Below are positions 15,538-24,362 of a DNA stretch of 64,000 bases, piece by piece. The stretch is taken from positions 1,426,001 to 1,490,000 of the forward strand of contig CAVVPY010000001.1 in NCBI GenBank assembly GCA_963750295.1, read 5' to 3'. Source of the DNA: CAVVPY01 sp963750295 (lineage in GTDB: Bacteria > Actinomycetota > Actinomycetes > Mycobacteriales > Jatrophihabitantaceae). How positions within the stretch are numbered: the stretch's first letter is position 1; the number at the start of each line of letters is the position of its first letter. The translations under genes were made by a program, and so were the position numbers. Under the pieces are notes generated by a model, which had not been told where the DNA came from, did not search any database, and saw only the letters and a list, made by a program, of their open reading frames with translations.

Positions 15538-16686
15538 GTGGAGCTTCTCGACGGCGTCTTCGGCACGACGGCGATCACCGCGGCGACCGACGACGCGGCG
15601 CTGCTCGCCGCGCTGTGCGAGACCGAGACGGCGCTCGGACGTGCCTGCACCCGCGCCGGGCTGATCGACCTGGCCACCGCGCTCGAGATCGGCGCCGCGT
15701 GCGAGCAGGTGCGCGCCGGCGACGTCGCGGACCTGTCGCGGCGCGCCGCCGCCGACGGCAACCCGGTGATCCCCCTCGTCCAGGACATCCGCGCGGCGGT
15801 CGAGGCGCGAGCCGGTGCCGACGCCGCAGCAGCAGTCCATCTCGGGGCGACCAGCCAGGACATTCTTGACACGGCGTTCGTCCTGCTCGCCACGCGTGGG
15901 CTGGGCGTGATCCTGGGCGAACTCGCCGACTGCGCGAACTCGGCAGCCGCGCTGGCGCGCACGCACCGCGACACGCCGATGGCGGCGCGCACGCTGCTGC
16001 AGCAGGCCCTGGCCACCACCTTCGGTGCACTCGCCGCGGTCTGGGGCTCGTCCCTCGACCGCGCGCGGGCGAGGCTGGACGAGGTCCGCGGGGCGCTGCC
16101 GGTGCAACTCGGCGGGGCCGCCGGCACCATGTCGGCGCTGCACCCGCACGGGCTCGACGTCCTTGCCGCCTTCGCTGACGAACTCGAACTGGCCGAACCG
16201 AGCGGCGTCTGGCACGGCGACCGCACCCTGGTCACCGAACTCGCCGGTGCGCTCGGCACCGCGGCTGCCGCGGTCGCGAAGGTCGCAGGTGACGTCGTGC
16301 TGCTCGCGCAGAACGAACTCGGCGAGGTCCGCGAAGCGAGGCCGGGCGGGTCGTCGGCGATGGCACACAAGCAGAACCCGATCGCCGCCGTCACCGCCCG
16401 GGCCGGCGCGATGCAGGCTCCCGGTCTCGTCGCGACGGTGCTCAGCGCCGGCTCGCCGGAACTGCACCGCGGCGCCGGTGGCTGGCACGCCGAGTGGCCG
16501 GCGCTGGTCGCGTTGCTGCGTGCGGTGGGTGGCGCAGCGTCACGGTTGCGAGCCTGCCTGCTCTCGCTCGAGGTCGACGCCGACGCGATGGCCCGCAACC
16601 TCGCGCTGCTGGCCGGCCGCGTCGACACCACCGACACCGGCCACGCCGGCGACCTGGTCGACCGCTATCTCGATCGGAGGACGTGA
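15538..16686 (+). CDS. pcaB: 3-carboxy-cis,cis-muconate cycloisomerase
   Basis: A 382-aa fumarase/aspartase-superfamily enzyme. The signature GSSAMAHKQNP (about 271-281) carries the catalytic loop, and GATSQDILDT (about 103) is the second conserved region. It turns 3-carboxymuconate into 4-carboxymuconolactone. It is shorter than many PcaB proteins (about 450 aa), which have an extended C-terminal domain. GTG start 12 nt after pcaG; stop overlaps the start of pcaL. Confidence 0.94.
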   Translation: MELLDGVFGTTAITAATDDAALLAALCETETALGRACTRAGLIDLATALEIGAACEQVRAGDVADLSRRAAADGNPVIPLVQDIRAAVEARAGADAAAAVHLGATSQDILDTAFVLLATRGLGVILGELADCANSAAALARTHRDTPMAARTLLQQALATTFGALAAVWGSSLDRARARLDEVRGALPVQLGGAAGTMSALHPHGLDVLAAFADELELAEPSGVWHGDRTLVTELAGALGTAAAAVAKVAGDVVLLAQNELGEVREARPGGSSAMAHKQNPIAAVTARAGAMQAPGLVATVLSAGSPELHRGAGGWHAEWPALVALLRAVGGAASRLRACLLSLEVDADAMARNLALLAGRVDTTDTGHAGDLVDRYLDRRT

Positions 16687-17816
16687 TGCGGCTGCACGCG
16701 CGGGTGGACGGTCCGGCGGGAGCTCCCCCGCTCGTCCTGCTGAACTCGCTCGGCTCGTCGACCGAGATGTGGACGCCGTGCGTCGGCCCGCTGGCCGAGC
16801 AGTTCCAGGTGATCCGCATCGACACCCGCGGGCACGGATCGTCCGCACCGTCACCCGACCAGGCGGTATCGATCGCCGATCTCGGCGAGGACGTGGTCGA
16901 GACGCTCGACGGGCTAGGCCTCGGCCGCGTCGACCTGGCCGGGCTCTCGCTCGGCGGCATGGTCGGCATGTGGCTGGCGATCCACCGTCCGGGGCGCATC
17001 CGGCGACTCGCCCTGCTGTGCACGTCCGCCCACCTGGTGCCGCAGCCCTGGCTCGACCGGGCCGCGACGGTCCGGGCCGACGGTCTCGCGTCGATCGCCG
17101 CGGCCGTCGTCGGGCGCTGGGTGACGCCCGAACTGGCCGAGCGCGATCCCGACCTGGTGACCGAGCTGCAGGCGATGCTCACCGCCAGCGACGCGGAGAG
17201 CTACGCGCAGTGCTGCGAGGCGATCGCGGCGATGGACCAACAGCCCGACCTCGCCCGGATCGCGGCGCCGACCCTCGTCATCGGGGCCAGCGGCGACCTG
17301 CCCACCCCGCCCGAGCACCAGCGCACGATCGTGACCGCCGTCCCGGGTGCGCGGCTCGAGATCCTCGACGACACCGCGCACATCGGGACCGTCGAGCAGC
17401 CGGCTCGCGTCGCCGCGCTGCTGCTCGGGCACTTCGGTGGCGGGTCCCGGCTCGACGCGGGCTACGCGATGCGACGTGCCGTCCTCGGCGACGAACATGT
17501 CGACGCCGCGATCGCGGCCACGACCGCGCAGACCGCCGACTTCCAGGAGTTCCTCACCCGCTACGCCTGGGGTGAGGTGTGGACGCGTCCCGGGCTCGGC
17601 CCACGCGAGCGGTCGATCGCGACGCTGGCCGCGCTAGTGACACTCGGGGCCGAGCACGAGATCGGGCTGCACGTGCGCGGCGCGCTGCGCAACGGGCTGA
17701 GCACCGAAGAGATCATCGAGGTCCTGCTGCACACCGCGATCTATGCCGGCGTCCCGCGCGCCAACCGCGCCTTCGCCGTCGCCCGCGAGCTGCTCGCCGA
17801 GCCCGGGCCCGGCTAA
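16686..17816 (+). CDS. pcaL: 3-oxoadipate enol-lactonase / 4-carboxymuconolactone decarboxylase fusion
   Basis: A 376-aa bifunctional enzyme. The alpha/beta hydrolase (about 1-255, PcaD) has NSLGSS for the oxyanion hole, nucleophile Ser88 in GLSLGG, an acid in GASGDLPTPP and the His in DDTAHIG. The decarboxylase (about 260-370, PcaC) has RYAWGEVWTRPGLGPRERS and TLGAEHEIGLHVRGALRNG. It decarboxylates 4-carboxymuconolactone and hydrolyses the enol-lactone to 3-oxoadipate. This fusion is known in actinobacteria. ATG overlaps the pcaB stop. The later genes (pcaIJ, pcaF) are not in the window. Confidence 0.95.
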   Translation: MRLHARVDGPAGAPPLVLLNSLGSSTEMWTPCVGPLAEQFQVIRIDTRGHGSSAPSPDQAVSIADLGEDVVETLDGLGLGRVDLAGLSLGGMVGMWLAIHRPGRIRRLALLCTSAHLVPQPWLDRAATVRADGLASIAAAVVGRWVTPELAERDPDLVTELQAMLTASDAESYAQCCEAIAAMDQQPDLARIAAPTLVIGASGDLPTPPEHQRTIVTAVPGARLEILDDTAHIGTVEQPARVAALLLGHFGGGSRLDAGYAMRRAVLGDEHVDAAIAATTAQTADFQEFLTRYAWGEVWTRPGLGPRERSIATLAALVTLGAEHEIGLHVRGALRNGLSTEEIIEVLLHTAIYAGVPRANRAFAVARELLAEPGPG

Positions 17817-18100
17817 CCGACTGCGGCGATCGCGCGGCGCAACGCGTCGAGGGACAGCTCGACGTCGCGCTCGGCGGTCGTCCAGTTGCTCACCGACACG
17901 CGCAGCACGTCGCGGCCGGCCCAGCGTGAGCCCGACATCCACACCATCCCGTCGGCAAGCACCGCCTGGGTCACCGCCCTGGTGCGCTCGTCGGACCCGA
18001 ACGCTGCACACACCTGCGTGTAGTTCACCTGGTTGAGCACTTCGGCGCCGTCCATCGACTCGATGCCCGCGGCAATAGCTGCCCCGGCAAACTCACACAC
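17813..18100 (-). pseudogene. C-terminal remnant of a PLP-dependent amino-acid decarboxylase
   Basis: The frame ends with about 80 residues like the C-terminal small domain of pyridoxal-dependent decarboxylases (EVLNQVNYTQVCAAFG, MVWMSGSRWAGRDVLRVSVS, then a DAL-type helix). The PLP-binding large domain with its lysine is missing. The 5' part runs straight into the serA 3' end (overlap 18093-18100), so the gene is truncated. Third-position bias still looks coding. Probably non-functional. Confidence 0.7.
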
Positions 18101-19688
18101 TCACGGCGCGGGCGGCGAGGAAGCCGTCCTGCGTGACGATCCCTTCCAGGACTTCGGCAGGCACGTCGGCGTCGGTGGTGACGACCATGACCGCCTCGCC
18201 ATCGCTCTCGTCCTCGGGGCGTCGCCCGACCGCGGCGGACAGGATGTTCACGCCGGCGTCGCCCAACGCGGTGCCGACGCGGCCGAGCATTCCCGGCTGG
18301 TCGACGTAACGGAACACCGCGAGATGTTGCTCGAGCTGGACGTTGAACCGCGAGCCCCACGCCTCGAGCAGGTGCGGACGGTTGCGCCGCCCGAGCACGG
18401 TGCCGACGACCCGGGTCGTCTCGTCACCGCTGCGCAGGCGCACGCGCACCAGGTCGGTGAAGTCGTAGGCCTGTGGCGTGCTGCGCTCGGCGATGGCGAT
18501 GCCACGCTCGTGCGCCAGCGTGAACGCGTTGACGTCGTTGACGGCCTCTTCGGTGTGCCCGGCCAGCAGACCCTTGACCACCTGGATGGTGAGCAGCCGC
18601 GTGTCACGCTCGGCGATGCGGCCGAGGAATTCCACGTCGAGGGCGTCGACGGAGGTTCCCGGCGCGAGCGCGCCGAGCACCCGCCCGAGACTCGCGCACA
18701 GACCGAGGAACGGCCCGACCGCCTCGAGATCGTCGGCCGCGATCGCCGGGACGTTGACCGCCGACGTGACGGCGCCGCCGGTCAGCGCAGCGACCAACTG
18801 CTCGGCGGCCTGGTAACCGGCGCGATCGGTCGCCTCGACAGTGGACGCACCCAGGTGCGGCGTCACGACCACGTTCGGGTACCCGAACAGCGGGTGGTCG
18901 GTGACCGGTTCGGTGGTGAACACGTCGAGCGCGGCACCGGCGACCTTGCCCGAGTCGAGTGCGGCCTGCAGGTCGGCGTCGACGACCAGCGGGCCACGCG
19001 CCACGTTCAGGATCCGCACGCCGTCCTTCATCTTCGCGAAGGCGGCAGCGTTGAGGAATCCCTCGGTCTCGGCCGTCTTGGGCAGGTGCACCGTGATGAA
19101 GTCGGCGACCGCGTACACCTGGTCGGGGTCGCCAGCCCGCTCGACGCCGAGCTCGCGGAAGCGCTCCTCGGCGAGATAGGCGTCGAACGCGACGGCGCGC
19201 ATCCCGAAGCCGCGGGCCCGGTGCGCGACGAGCTGCCCGATCCGGCCGAAGCCCAGGATGCCGAGGGTCTTGTCGTGCAGCTCGACGCCGCTGAACTTGG
19301 CGCGGTCCCACGACCCGCCGACGAGCGACGCGTGCGCCTGCGGGACGTTGCGGGCCAGTGCGAGCAGCAGCGCCATCGTGTGCTCGGCGGCCGTGATCAC
19401 GTTGGACTGCGGGGCATTCGCGACGACGACCCCGCGCCGAGTGGCTGCATCGATGTCGACGTTGTCGACGCCCACGCCGGCGCGGGCCACGGCGACCAGC
19501 CGGTCCGCCTTCGCCAGCAGGTCGGCGTCGACCTGGGTTGCCGACCTGATCAGGATGCCGTCGAAGTCCGCGATGCGGGACTCGAGCGTGGCCCGATCCC
19601 AGCCGGTTGCGACCTCGACCTCGAACCCGGCCGATCTAAGCAGGGCAACGCCGGATTCACCGATCACCTCTGCGACGAGAACTCTCAC
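18093..19688 (-). CDS. serA: D-3-phosphoglycerate dehydrogenase
   Basis: A 531-aa long-form enzyme. NAD-binding LGILGFGRIGQLVAHRA is followed by the catalytic set: Arg in NVARGPLVV, Glu in TTEPVTDHPLFG and His in VTPHLGAST. An intervening domain and a C-terminal ACT domain (VDQPGMLGRVGTALGDAGVNI) that senses serine come after. It oxidises 3-phosphoglycerate to 3-phosphohydroxypyruvate, the first step of serine synthesis. The GTG start at 19688 overlaps the serC stop (GTGA), so serC-serA are coupled. Confidence 0.95.
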   Translation of the reverse strand: MRVLVAEVIGESGVALLRSAGFEVEVATGWDRATLESRIADFDGILIRSATQVDADLLAKADRLVAVARAGVGVDNVDIDAATRRGVVVANAPQSNVITAAEHTMALLLALARNVPQAHASLVGGSWDRAKFSGVELHDKTLGILGFGRIGQLVAHRARGFGMRAVAFDAYLAEERFRELGVERAGDPDQVYAVADFITVHLPKTAETEGFLNAAAFAKMKDGVRILNVARGPLVVDADLQAALDSGKVAGAALDVFTTEPVTDHPLFGYPNVVVTPHLGASTVEATDRAGYQAAEQLVAALTGGAVTSAVNVPAIAADDLEAVGPFLGLCASLGRVLGALAPGTSVDALDVEFLGRIAERDTRLLTIQVVKGLLAGHTEEAVNDVNAFTLAHERGIAIAERSTPQAYDFTDLVRVRLRSGDETTRVVGTVLGRRNRPHLLEAWGSRFNVQLEQHLAVFRYVDQPGMLGRVGTALGDAGVNILSAAVGRRPEDESDGEAVMVVTTDADVPAEVLEGIVTQDGFLAARAVSV

Positions 19689-20824
19689 AGCGCGTTCGCC
19701 ACGACCCAGTCGATGCACGCGGTGAGCGCTTCGACATCGGCCGGTTCGATCGCGGGGAACATCCCGACGCGCAGCTGGTTGCGGCCGAGCTTGCGGTACG
19801 GCTCGACGTCGACGATCCCGTTCGCACGCAGGATCTTCGCGATCGCCGCTGCGTCCACGTCCTCGGTGAAGTCGATCGTCCCGACGACCAGCGAGCGCTT
19901 GGCCGGGTCGGTGACGAACGGGGTCGCGAACTGCGACCGGTCGGCCCAGCCGTACAGGTGCGCTGCGGACGCGCTCGTTCGGGACACGCAGAAGTCGAGC
20001 CCGCCACCGGCCAGCATCCACTGGAGCTGGTCGGCCAGCAGCAGCAACGTCGCGAGCGCGGGTGTGTTGTAGGTCTGGTCCTGGCGCGAGTTGTCCAGCG
20101 CGGTCGACAGCGACAGCGAGGACGGGATCCAGCGGCCGTCGGCACCGTCGAGTTCGCCGATCCGCTCGATCGCGGCCGGGCTGACTGCCGCGAGCCACAG
20201 GCCGCCGTCCGAGCCGAACGACTTCTGCGGCGCGAAGTAGTACACGTCGCACTGACCGACGTCGACCGGCAACCCGCCCGCGCCGGACGTGGCGTCGATC
20301 AGCACGAGCGACCCGTCCGAGTCACCCGGCCGGCGGACCGGCATCATCACGCCGGTCGAGGTCTCGTTGTGCGGCCAGGTGATCACGTCCGCGCTGGGAT
20401 CGGCGACCGGCTGCGGCGCATCACCCGGGTCGGCGGACACCACGATCGGATCGGCGAGGAACGGGGCCCCACCGGTCACTGCCGCGAACTTCTGCGAGAA
20501 CTCCCCGCACACCAGGTGCAGCGCGCGGTCGCGGACCAGCCCGCAGGCCGCGGCATCCCAGAATGCGGTCGACCCGCCGTTGCCCAGCATCACCTCGTAG
20601 CCGGCGGGCAGGCTGAACAGCTCGCTGAGCCCGTCCCGCACCGCCCGTACAACCGCCTTCACCGGTGCCTGACGGTGCGAGGTGCCCATCAGCGTGTGCT
20701 GACCGGCCAGCCGCGCCAGCGCCTCGGGACGGACCTTGGACGGCCCGCAGCCGAACCGCCCGTCCACGGGCTTGAGGTGGTCCGGAAGGTGCACGGTGGT
20801 GCCGGTCGTGTCGGTCACGGTCAC
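19685..20824 (-). CDS. serC: Phosphoserine transaminase
   Basis: A 379-aa class-V PLP aminotransferase of the actinobacterial SerC type. It has DGRFGCGPSKVRPEAL near the start, GTSHRQAPVKAVV, GNGGSTAFWD, WPHNETSTGV and the PLP lysine in YYFAPQKSFGSDGGLW. It makes phosphoserine (or phospho-4-hydroxythreonine for PLP synthesis). Start chosen at GTG 20824 because homology begins just after it; GTG 20818 is possible and the frame stays open to 21052 without similarity. Ribosome site weak. Confidence 0.93.
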   Translation of the reverse strand: MTVTDTTGTTVHLPDHLKPVDGRFGCGPSKVRPEALARLAGQHTLMGTSHRQAPVKAVVRAVRDGLSELFSLPAGYEVMLGNGGSTAFWDAAACGLVRDRALHLVCGEFSQKFAAVTGGAPFLADPIVVSADPGDAPQPVADPSADVITWPHNETSTGVMMPVRRPGDSDGSLVLIDATSGAGGLPVDVGQCDVYYFAPQKSFGSDGGLWLAAVSPAAIERIGELDGADGRWIPSSLSLSTALDNSRQDQTYNTPALATLLLLADQLQWMLAGGGLDFCVSRTSASAAHLYGWADRSQFATPFVTDPAKRSLVVGTIDFTEDVDAAAIAKILRANGIVDVEPYRKLGRNQLRVGMFPAIEPADVEALTACIDWVVANAL

Positions 20825-20946
20825 GAGGCGAGCTCTCTGTTCGGTCGGGATTCGGGGGCCGCGCAGCGGCGGATCCGCAGGCTGCATGGTATCGGGCACC
20901 ATGCCGGGCCCCGGCCACGCGCCTGCCCCGCCACCGCCTGCTGCGA

Positions 20947-20983
20947 ATTGCTGGCAATAGTTTTCGCCAATCGCTTGCAATAA
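20947..20983. promoter_or_regulatory. Tandem operator-like repeats upstream of the nickel permease
   Basis: ATTGCTGGCAATAG (20947-20960) and ATCGCTTGCAATAA (20970-20983) agree at 11 of 14 positions and start 23 bp apart, about two helical turns. Each has a TTGC/GCAA-like dyad (TTGC-TG-GCAA in the first). The second overlaps the probable -35 box. The words resemble the TTGCaa...ttGCAA elements known for the Streptomyces nickel regulator Nur, but spacing differs, so the regulator is only a guess. Confidence 0.5.
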
Positions 20984-21004
20984 GCCGCGGCGCCGACCTA
21001 CGGT
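20975..21004 (+). promoter_or_regulatory. Likely promoter of the nickel permease gene
   Basis: TTGCAA (20975-20980), an 18-nt spacer and TACGGT (20999-21004) form -35 and -10 elements 33 nt before the GTG start. The -35 lies inside the second tandem repeat, the layout expected for repression. Confidence 0.5.
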
Positions 21005-21036
21005 CGAAAGCACGCGTCGCGAGAGGACCGCACCAA

Positions 21037-22182
21037 GTGGCAACGTTGGCACCGCCCGAGTCCCCCTCGGCGTACCGACGCTTCCGCGATTCGCTGACCC
21101 GCCAGGACTGGACCGCCCTGGCCGGCATGTACGGCTTCATCGTCGTGCTGCACGTGCTCGGGTTCGGCCTGCTGTTCGCGGTGGTGGTGCCCGCGCACCT
21201 CAGCCTCGGTGGCGACGGCTTCTACGACGTCGGCGTGGGCATCCTGGCCTACACGCTCGGCATGCGGCACGCCTTCGACGCCGACCACATCGCCGCGGTC
21301 GACAACACCACCCGCAAACTGCTCGCCGACAACCTCGAGTCCGGACGGGGGCGCAAACCGCTGGCGGTCGGGTTCTGGTTCTCGCTCGGGCACTCGTCGA
21401 TCGTGTTCCTGCTGGCGCTGCTGCTCTCGATCGGCGTGAAGTCCCTAGCCGGTCAGGTCAGCGACGACGGCTCGGGACTGCACTCGGTCACCGGCCTCAT
21501 CGGTGCGTCGGTCTCGGGGACCTTCCTCTGGCTCCTCGGCATCCTGAACCTCATCGTCCTGGCCGGCATCGTGAAGGTGTTCCGGCGGATGCGCCGGGGC
21601 GAGTTCGACGAGTCCGAACTCGAGCACCACCTCAACCAGCGCGGGTTCATGAACCGCTTCCTCGGCGGGCTGACGAAGTCGGTGCGCAAGGCGTGGCACA
21701 TCTACCCCGTGGGCCTGTTGTTCGGGCTCGGTTTCGACACCGCGACCGAGGTCGGTCTGCTCGTGCTGGCCGGCGGCGCGGCGGCGTTCAACCTGCCCTT
21801 CTACGCGATCCTCGTGCTGCCCGTCCTGTTCGCGGCCGGCATGTGCCTGCTCGACACGACCGACGGCGTGTTCATGAACGCCGCCTACGGCTGGGCGTTC
21901 GCCAAGCCGGTCCGCAAGGTGTTCTACAACATCACGATCACGGCGCTGTCGGTCGCGGTCGCCCTCATCATCGGGACGATCGAGTTGCTGTCGGTGCTGA
22001 CCAACCAGGCGCACATCACGTCCGGGCCGCTGGCGGCGATCGCCGGCATCCCCCTCGACTACGCCGGGTACGGGATCGTCGGCCTGTTCGTCGTGTCGTG
22101 GCTGGTGGCCATCGCGGTCTGGCGGTTCGGTCGCATCGAAGAGAAGTGGTCGGCGCACCTCGTGCCGGTCGATCTCGACTGA
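21037..22182 (+). CDS. HoxN/HupN/NixA-family nickel/cobalt permease
   Basis: A 381-aa inner-membrane protein with about eight helices. The NiCoT signature RHAFDADHI in helix II (His78, Asp83, His84) binds the metal, and LGFDTATEVGLL is the second family motif. It imports Ni(II) or Co(II). The hyp operon 30 kb away makes nickel for a NiFe hydrogenase a likely use; urease or cobalamin are alternatives. GTG start with GAGAGGA upstream. Promoter overlapped by tandem repeats. Confidence 0.93.
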   Translation: MATLAPPESPSAYRRFRDSLTRQDWTALAGMYGFIVVLHVLGFGLLFAVVVPAHLSLGGDGFYDVGVGILAYTLGMRHAFDADHIAAVDNTTRKLLADNLESGRGRKPLAVGFWFSLGHSSIVFLLALLLSIGVKSLAGQVSDDGSGLHSVTGLIGASVSGTFLWLLGILNLIVLAGIVKVFRRMRRGEFDESELEHHLNQRGFMNRFLGGLTKSVRKAWHIYPVGLLFGLGFDTATEVGLLVLAGGAAAFNLPFYAILVLPVLFAAGMCLLDTTDGVFMNAAYGWAFAKPVRKVFYNITITALSVAVALIIGTIELLSVLTNQAHITSGPLAAIAGIPLDYAGYGIVGLFVVSWLVAIAVWRFGRIEEKWSAHLVPVDLD

Positions 22183-22206
22183 GCCCGCACGGACCTCACA
22201 CCAGCC

Positions 22207-24339
22207 GTGCGATTTGATGGACGGGTGGACGAGACGCTGCGAGAACTGGCCGCGGCGTACGGCGTGGCCACCGAGTACTGGGACTGGCGCGGCGAGCACG
22301 TCGAGGTCGCACCCGCCACGCTGACCGCGGTCCTCGCCGCCCTTGACGTCGATGCCGCGACCCCGGTCGCCTGCGCCGCGAGCCTCGCGGCCGAGGCGGC
22401 GCAACCGTGGTCGCGGACGCTGCCGCACTACGTGATCGCCCGGGCGGGCGAGCGGCGCACGGTCGACGTCCATGTCCGGCACGGTGCGCCACTCTCCCTG
22501 CGGATCCGGCGTGAGGACGGCACGCCGGGATCCTCGCCGAGCCAGATCGACAACTTCGCGGCACCGCGCGAGATCGACGCCCGACTGGTCGGCGAGGCCA
22601 GCTTCGAGTTGCCCGACGACCTGCCGCCGGGCTACCACACCTTGCTCGCCAGCACGGAGGGCGCGGACCACGACTGCCCGCTGATCGTCACGCCGTCCTG
22701 GCTGGGCCTGCCCGCCGGTCTCGGCGAGCAGCCGAAGTGGGGGCTGGCGGCGCAGTTGTACAGCGCGTGCTCGAGGCGTTCGTGGGGGCTGGGGGATCTG
22801 ACCGATCTCGCCGACCTGGCCGGGTGGGCGGCCGCCGACCACGGCGCCGACTTCGTGCTGGTCAACCCGCTGCACGCCGCCGAGCCGATCGCACCGATGA
22901 ACCCGTCGCCGTACCTGCCGACGACGCGGCGGTTCGCGAACCCGGCGTACCTGCGGATCGAGGCCGTCCCCGAATACGCCTATCTGAGCGACGACCTGCG
23001 CGCCGCGGTCGACGAGGTCGGCACCCACCTTCGCGCTGAGCTCAACGGTCGCGGACTCATCGACCGCGACACGGTGTGGGCCGCCAAGCGCGCCTCGCTG
23101 CAACTGATCTGGCGCAGCGGATCGGCACCGGGCCGGGCCGGGCCGTTTCGCGCCTTCTGCCGGCGTGAGGGAACCGCGCTCGACGACTTCGCGACCTGGT
23201 GCGTGCTGGTCGAGACCCACGGCCTCGACTGGCGGGACTGGCCGAGCGAACTGCAGCACCCGTGCTCCCCCGCCGTCGCCGCCTTCCGGAGCGAGCACGC
23301 GGATGCCGTCGCCTTCCACCGCTGGCTGCAGTGGCTCGTCGACGAGCAGCTTGCCGGAGCGCAGGCGGCGGCCCGCCGCGCCGGGATGCGCCTCGGCGTC
23401 GTCCACGACCTGGCCGTCGGAGTGAGCCCGACCGGCGCCGACTCGTGGGCCCGTCAGGACGAGCTCGGCGCGGGGATCACCGTCGGCGCACCGCCGGATG
23501 CCTATGCCCAGACCGGGCAGGACTGGCGCCAGCCCCCGTGGCGTCCCGACCGGCTCGCCGAGCAGGCGTATGCGCCGTTCCGCGATCTTGTCCGGGCCGT
23601 GCTGCGCCACGCGGGCGGGCTTCGCGTCGACCACGTGATCGGGCTGTTCCGGCTGTGGTGGATCCCGGCCGGCGCCGCACCGACGGACGGCACCTACGTC
23701 CACTACGACCACGACGCGATGATCGGCATCCTCGCCCTCGAGGCACAGCGCGCCGGCGCCGTCGTCATCGGCGAGGACCTCGGGACGGTCGAACCATGGG
23801 TGCGCGACTACCTGCGCGCGGTCGGCATCCTGGGCACGTCGATCCTGTGGTTCGAGTTCGACTGGGACGGCGACGGCAAACCGCTGGCACCGGAACGGTG
23901 GCGCGAGTTCTGCCTGGCCGCGGTGACCACCCACGACCTGCCGCCCAGTGCGGGCTATCTTGGCGGCGACCACGTGCGGCTGCGCGACCGGCTGGGGCTA
24001 CTGACGCGGTCGCTGGACGAGGAACTGGCCGCCGACCGCGCGGACCAGCAGGCCTGGCTCGACGAGCTGCGCCGCCGCGGGCTGCTCGGCGAGCACGCCG
24101 ATGTCGCCGAGACCGTCGAGGCGCTGCACCGGGTGCTCGCGCAGACACCGGCCCGGCTGCGCTGCCTGGCGCTGACCGACGCGATGGGCGAGCGCCGCAC
24201 CCAAAATCAGCCCGGCACGCTCGACGAGTACCCGAACTGGCGCATCCCGCTCGCCGACGCCGAGGGCCGGCCGGTCCTGCTCGAGGACGTGTTCGTGAGC
24301 GAGCGGGCAGCTCGCCTGGCCCAGCTCATGCGCGGCTGA
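22207..24339 (+). CDS. malQ: 4-alpha-glucanotransferase (amylomaltase, GH77)
   Basis: A GH77 enzyme of 710 aa that disproportionates maltodextrins in glycogen and maltose turnover. Catalytic motifs: nucleophile Asp in GLRVDHVIGLFR (about 475), acid/base Glu in VVIGEDLGTV (about 522) and the third Asp in TTHDLPPSAG (about 576). The long N-terminal domain (about 1-190) before WGLAAQLYS is typical of actinobacterial MalQ. Start uncertain: GTG 22207 or GTG 22225; 24 nt separates it from the nickel permease stop. A two-way hairpin lies at the 3' end. Confidence 0.93.
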   Translation: MRFDGRVDETLRELAAAYGVATEYWDWRGEHVEVAPATLTAVLAALDVDAATPVACAASLAAEAAQPWSRTLPHYVIARAGERRTVDVHVRHGAPLSLRIRREDGTPGSSPSQIDNFAAPREIDARLVGEASFELPDDLPPGYHTLLASTEGADHDCPLIVTPSWLGLPAGLGEQPKWGLAAQLYSACSRRSWGLGDLTDLADLAGWAAADHGADFVLVNPLHAAEPIAPMNPSPYLPTTRRFANPAYLRIEAVPEYAYLSDDLRAAVDEVGTHLRAELNGRGLIDRDTVWAAKRASLQLIWRSGSAPGRAGPFRAFCRREGTALDDFATWCVLVETHGLDWRDWPSELQHPCSPAVAAFRSEHADAVAFHRWLQWLVDEQLAGAQAAARRAGMRLGVVHDLAVGVSPTGADSWARQDELGAGITVGAPPDAYAQTGQDWRQPPWRPDRLAEQAYAPFRDLVRAVLRHAGGLRVDHVIGLFRLWWIPAGAAPTDGTYVHYDHDAMIGILALEAQRAGAVVIGEDLGTVEPWVRDYLRAVGILGTSILWFEFDWDGDGKPLAPERWREFCLAAVTTHDLPPSAGYLGGDHVRLRDRLGLLTRSLDEELAADRADQQAWLDELRRRGLLGEHADVAETVEALHRVLAQTPARLRCLALTDAMGERRTQNQPGTLDEYPNWRIPLADAEGRPVLLEDVFVSERAARLAQLMRG

Positions 24340-24362
24340 CCCAGCCCGGGTCTGCGTCAGCC
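24334..24362. terminator. Bidirectional hairpin between convergent malQ and Asp-box gene
   Basis: GGCTGAC (24334-24340) pairs with GTCAGCC (24356-24362) and the inner CAG (24342-24344) with CTG (24352-24354) around a CCCGGGT loop. The stem contains both stop codons (TGA at 24337-24339 and, on the other strand, at 24359-24357). No T tract on either side, so it may protect 3' ends or act as a Rho-assisted terminator. Confidence 0.55.

Noticed and set aside
18033..20072. 679-codon + strand frame opposite serA and serC
   Set aside because: Antisense shadow of two clear metabolic enzymes.
21445..23973. 842-codon minus-strand frame opposite malQ and the nickel permease
   Set aside because: No recognisable domain; both + strand genes are certain.
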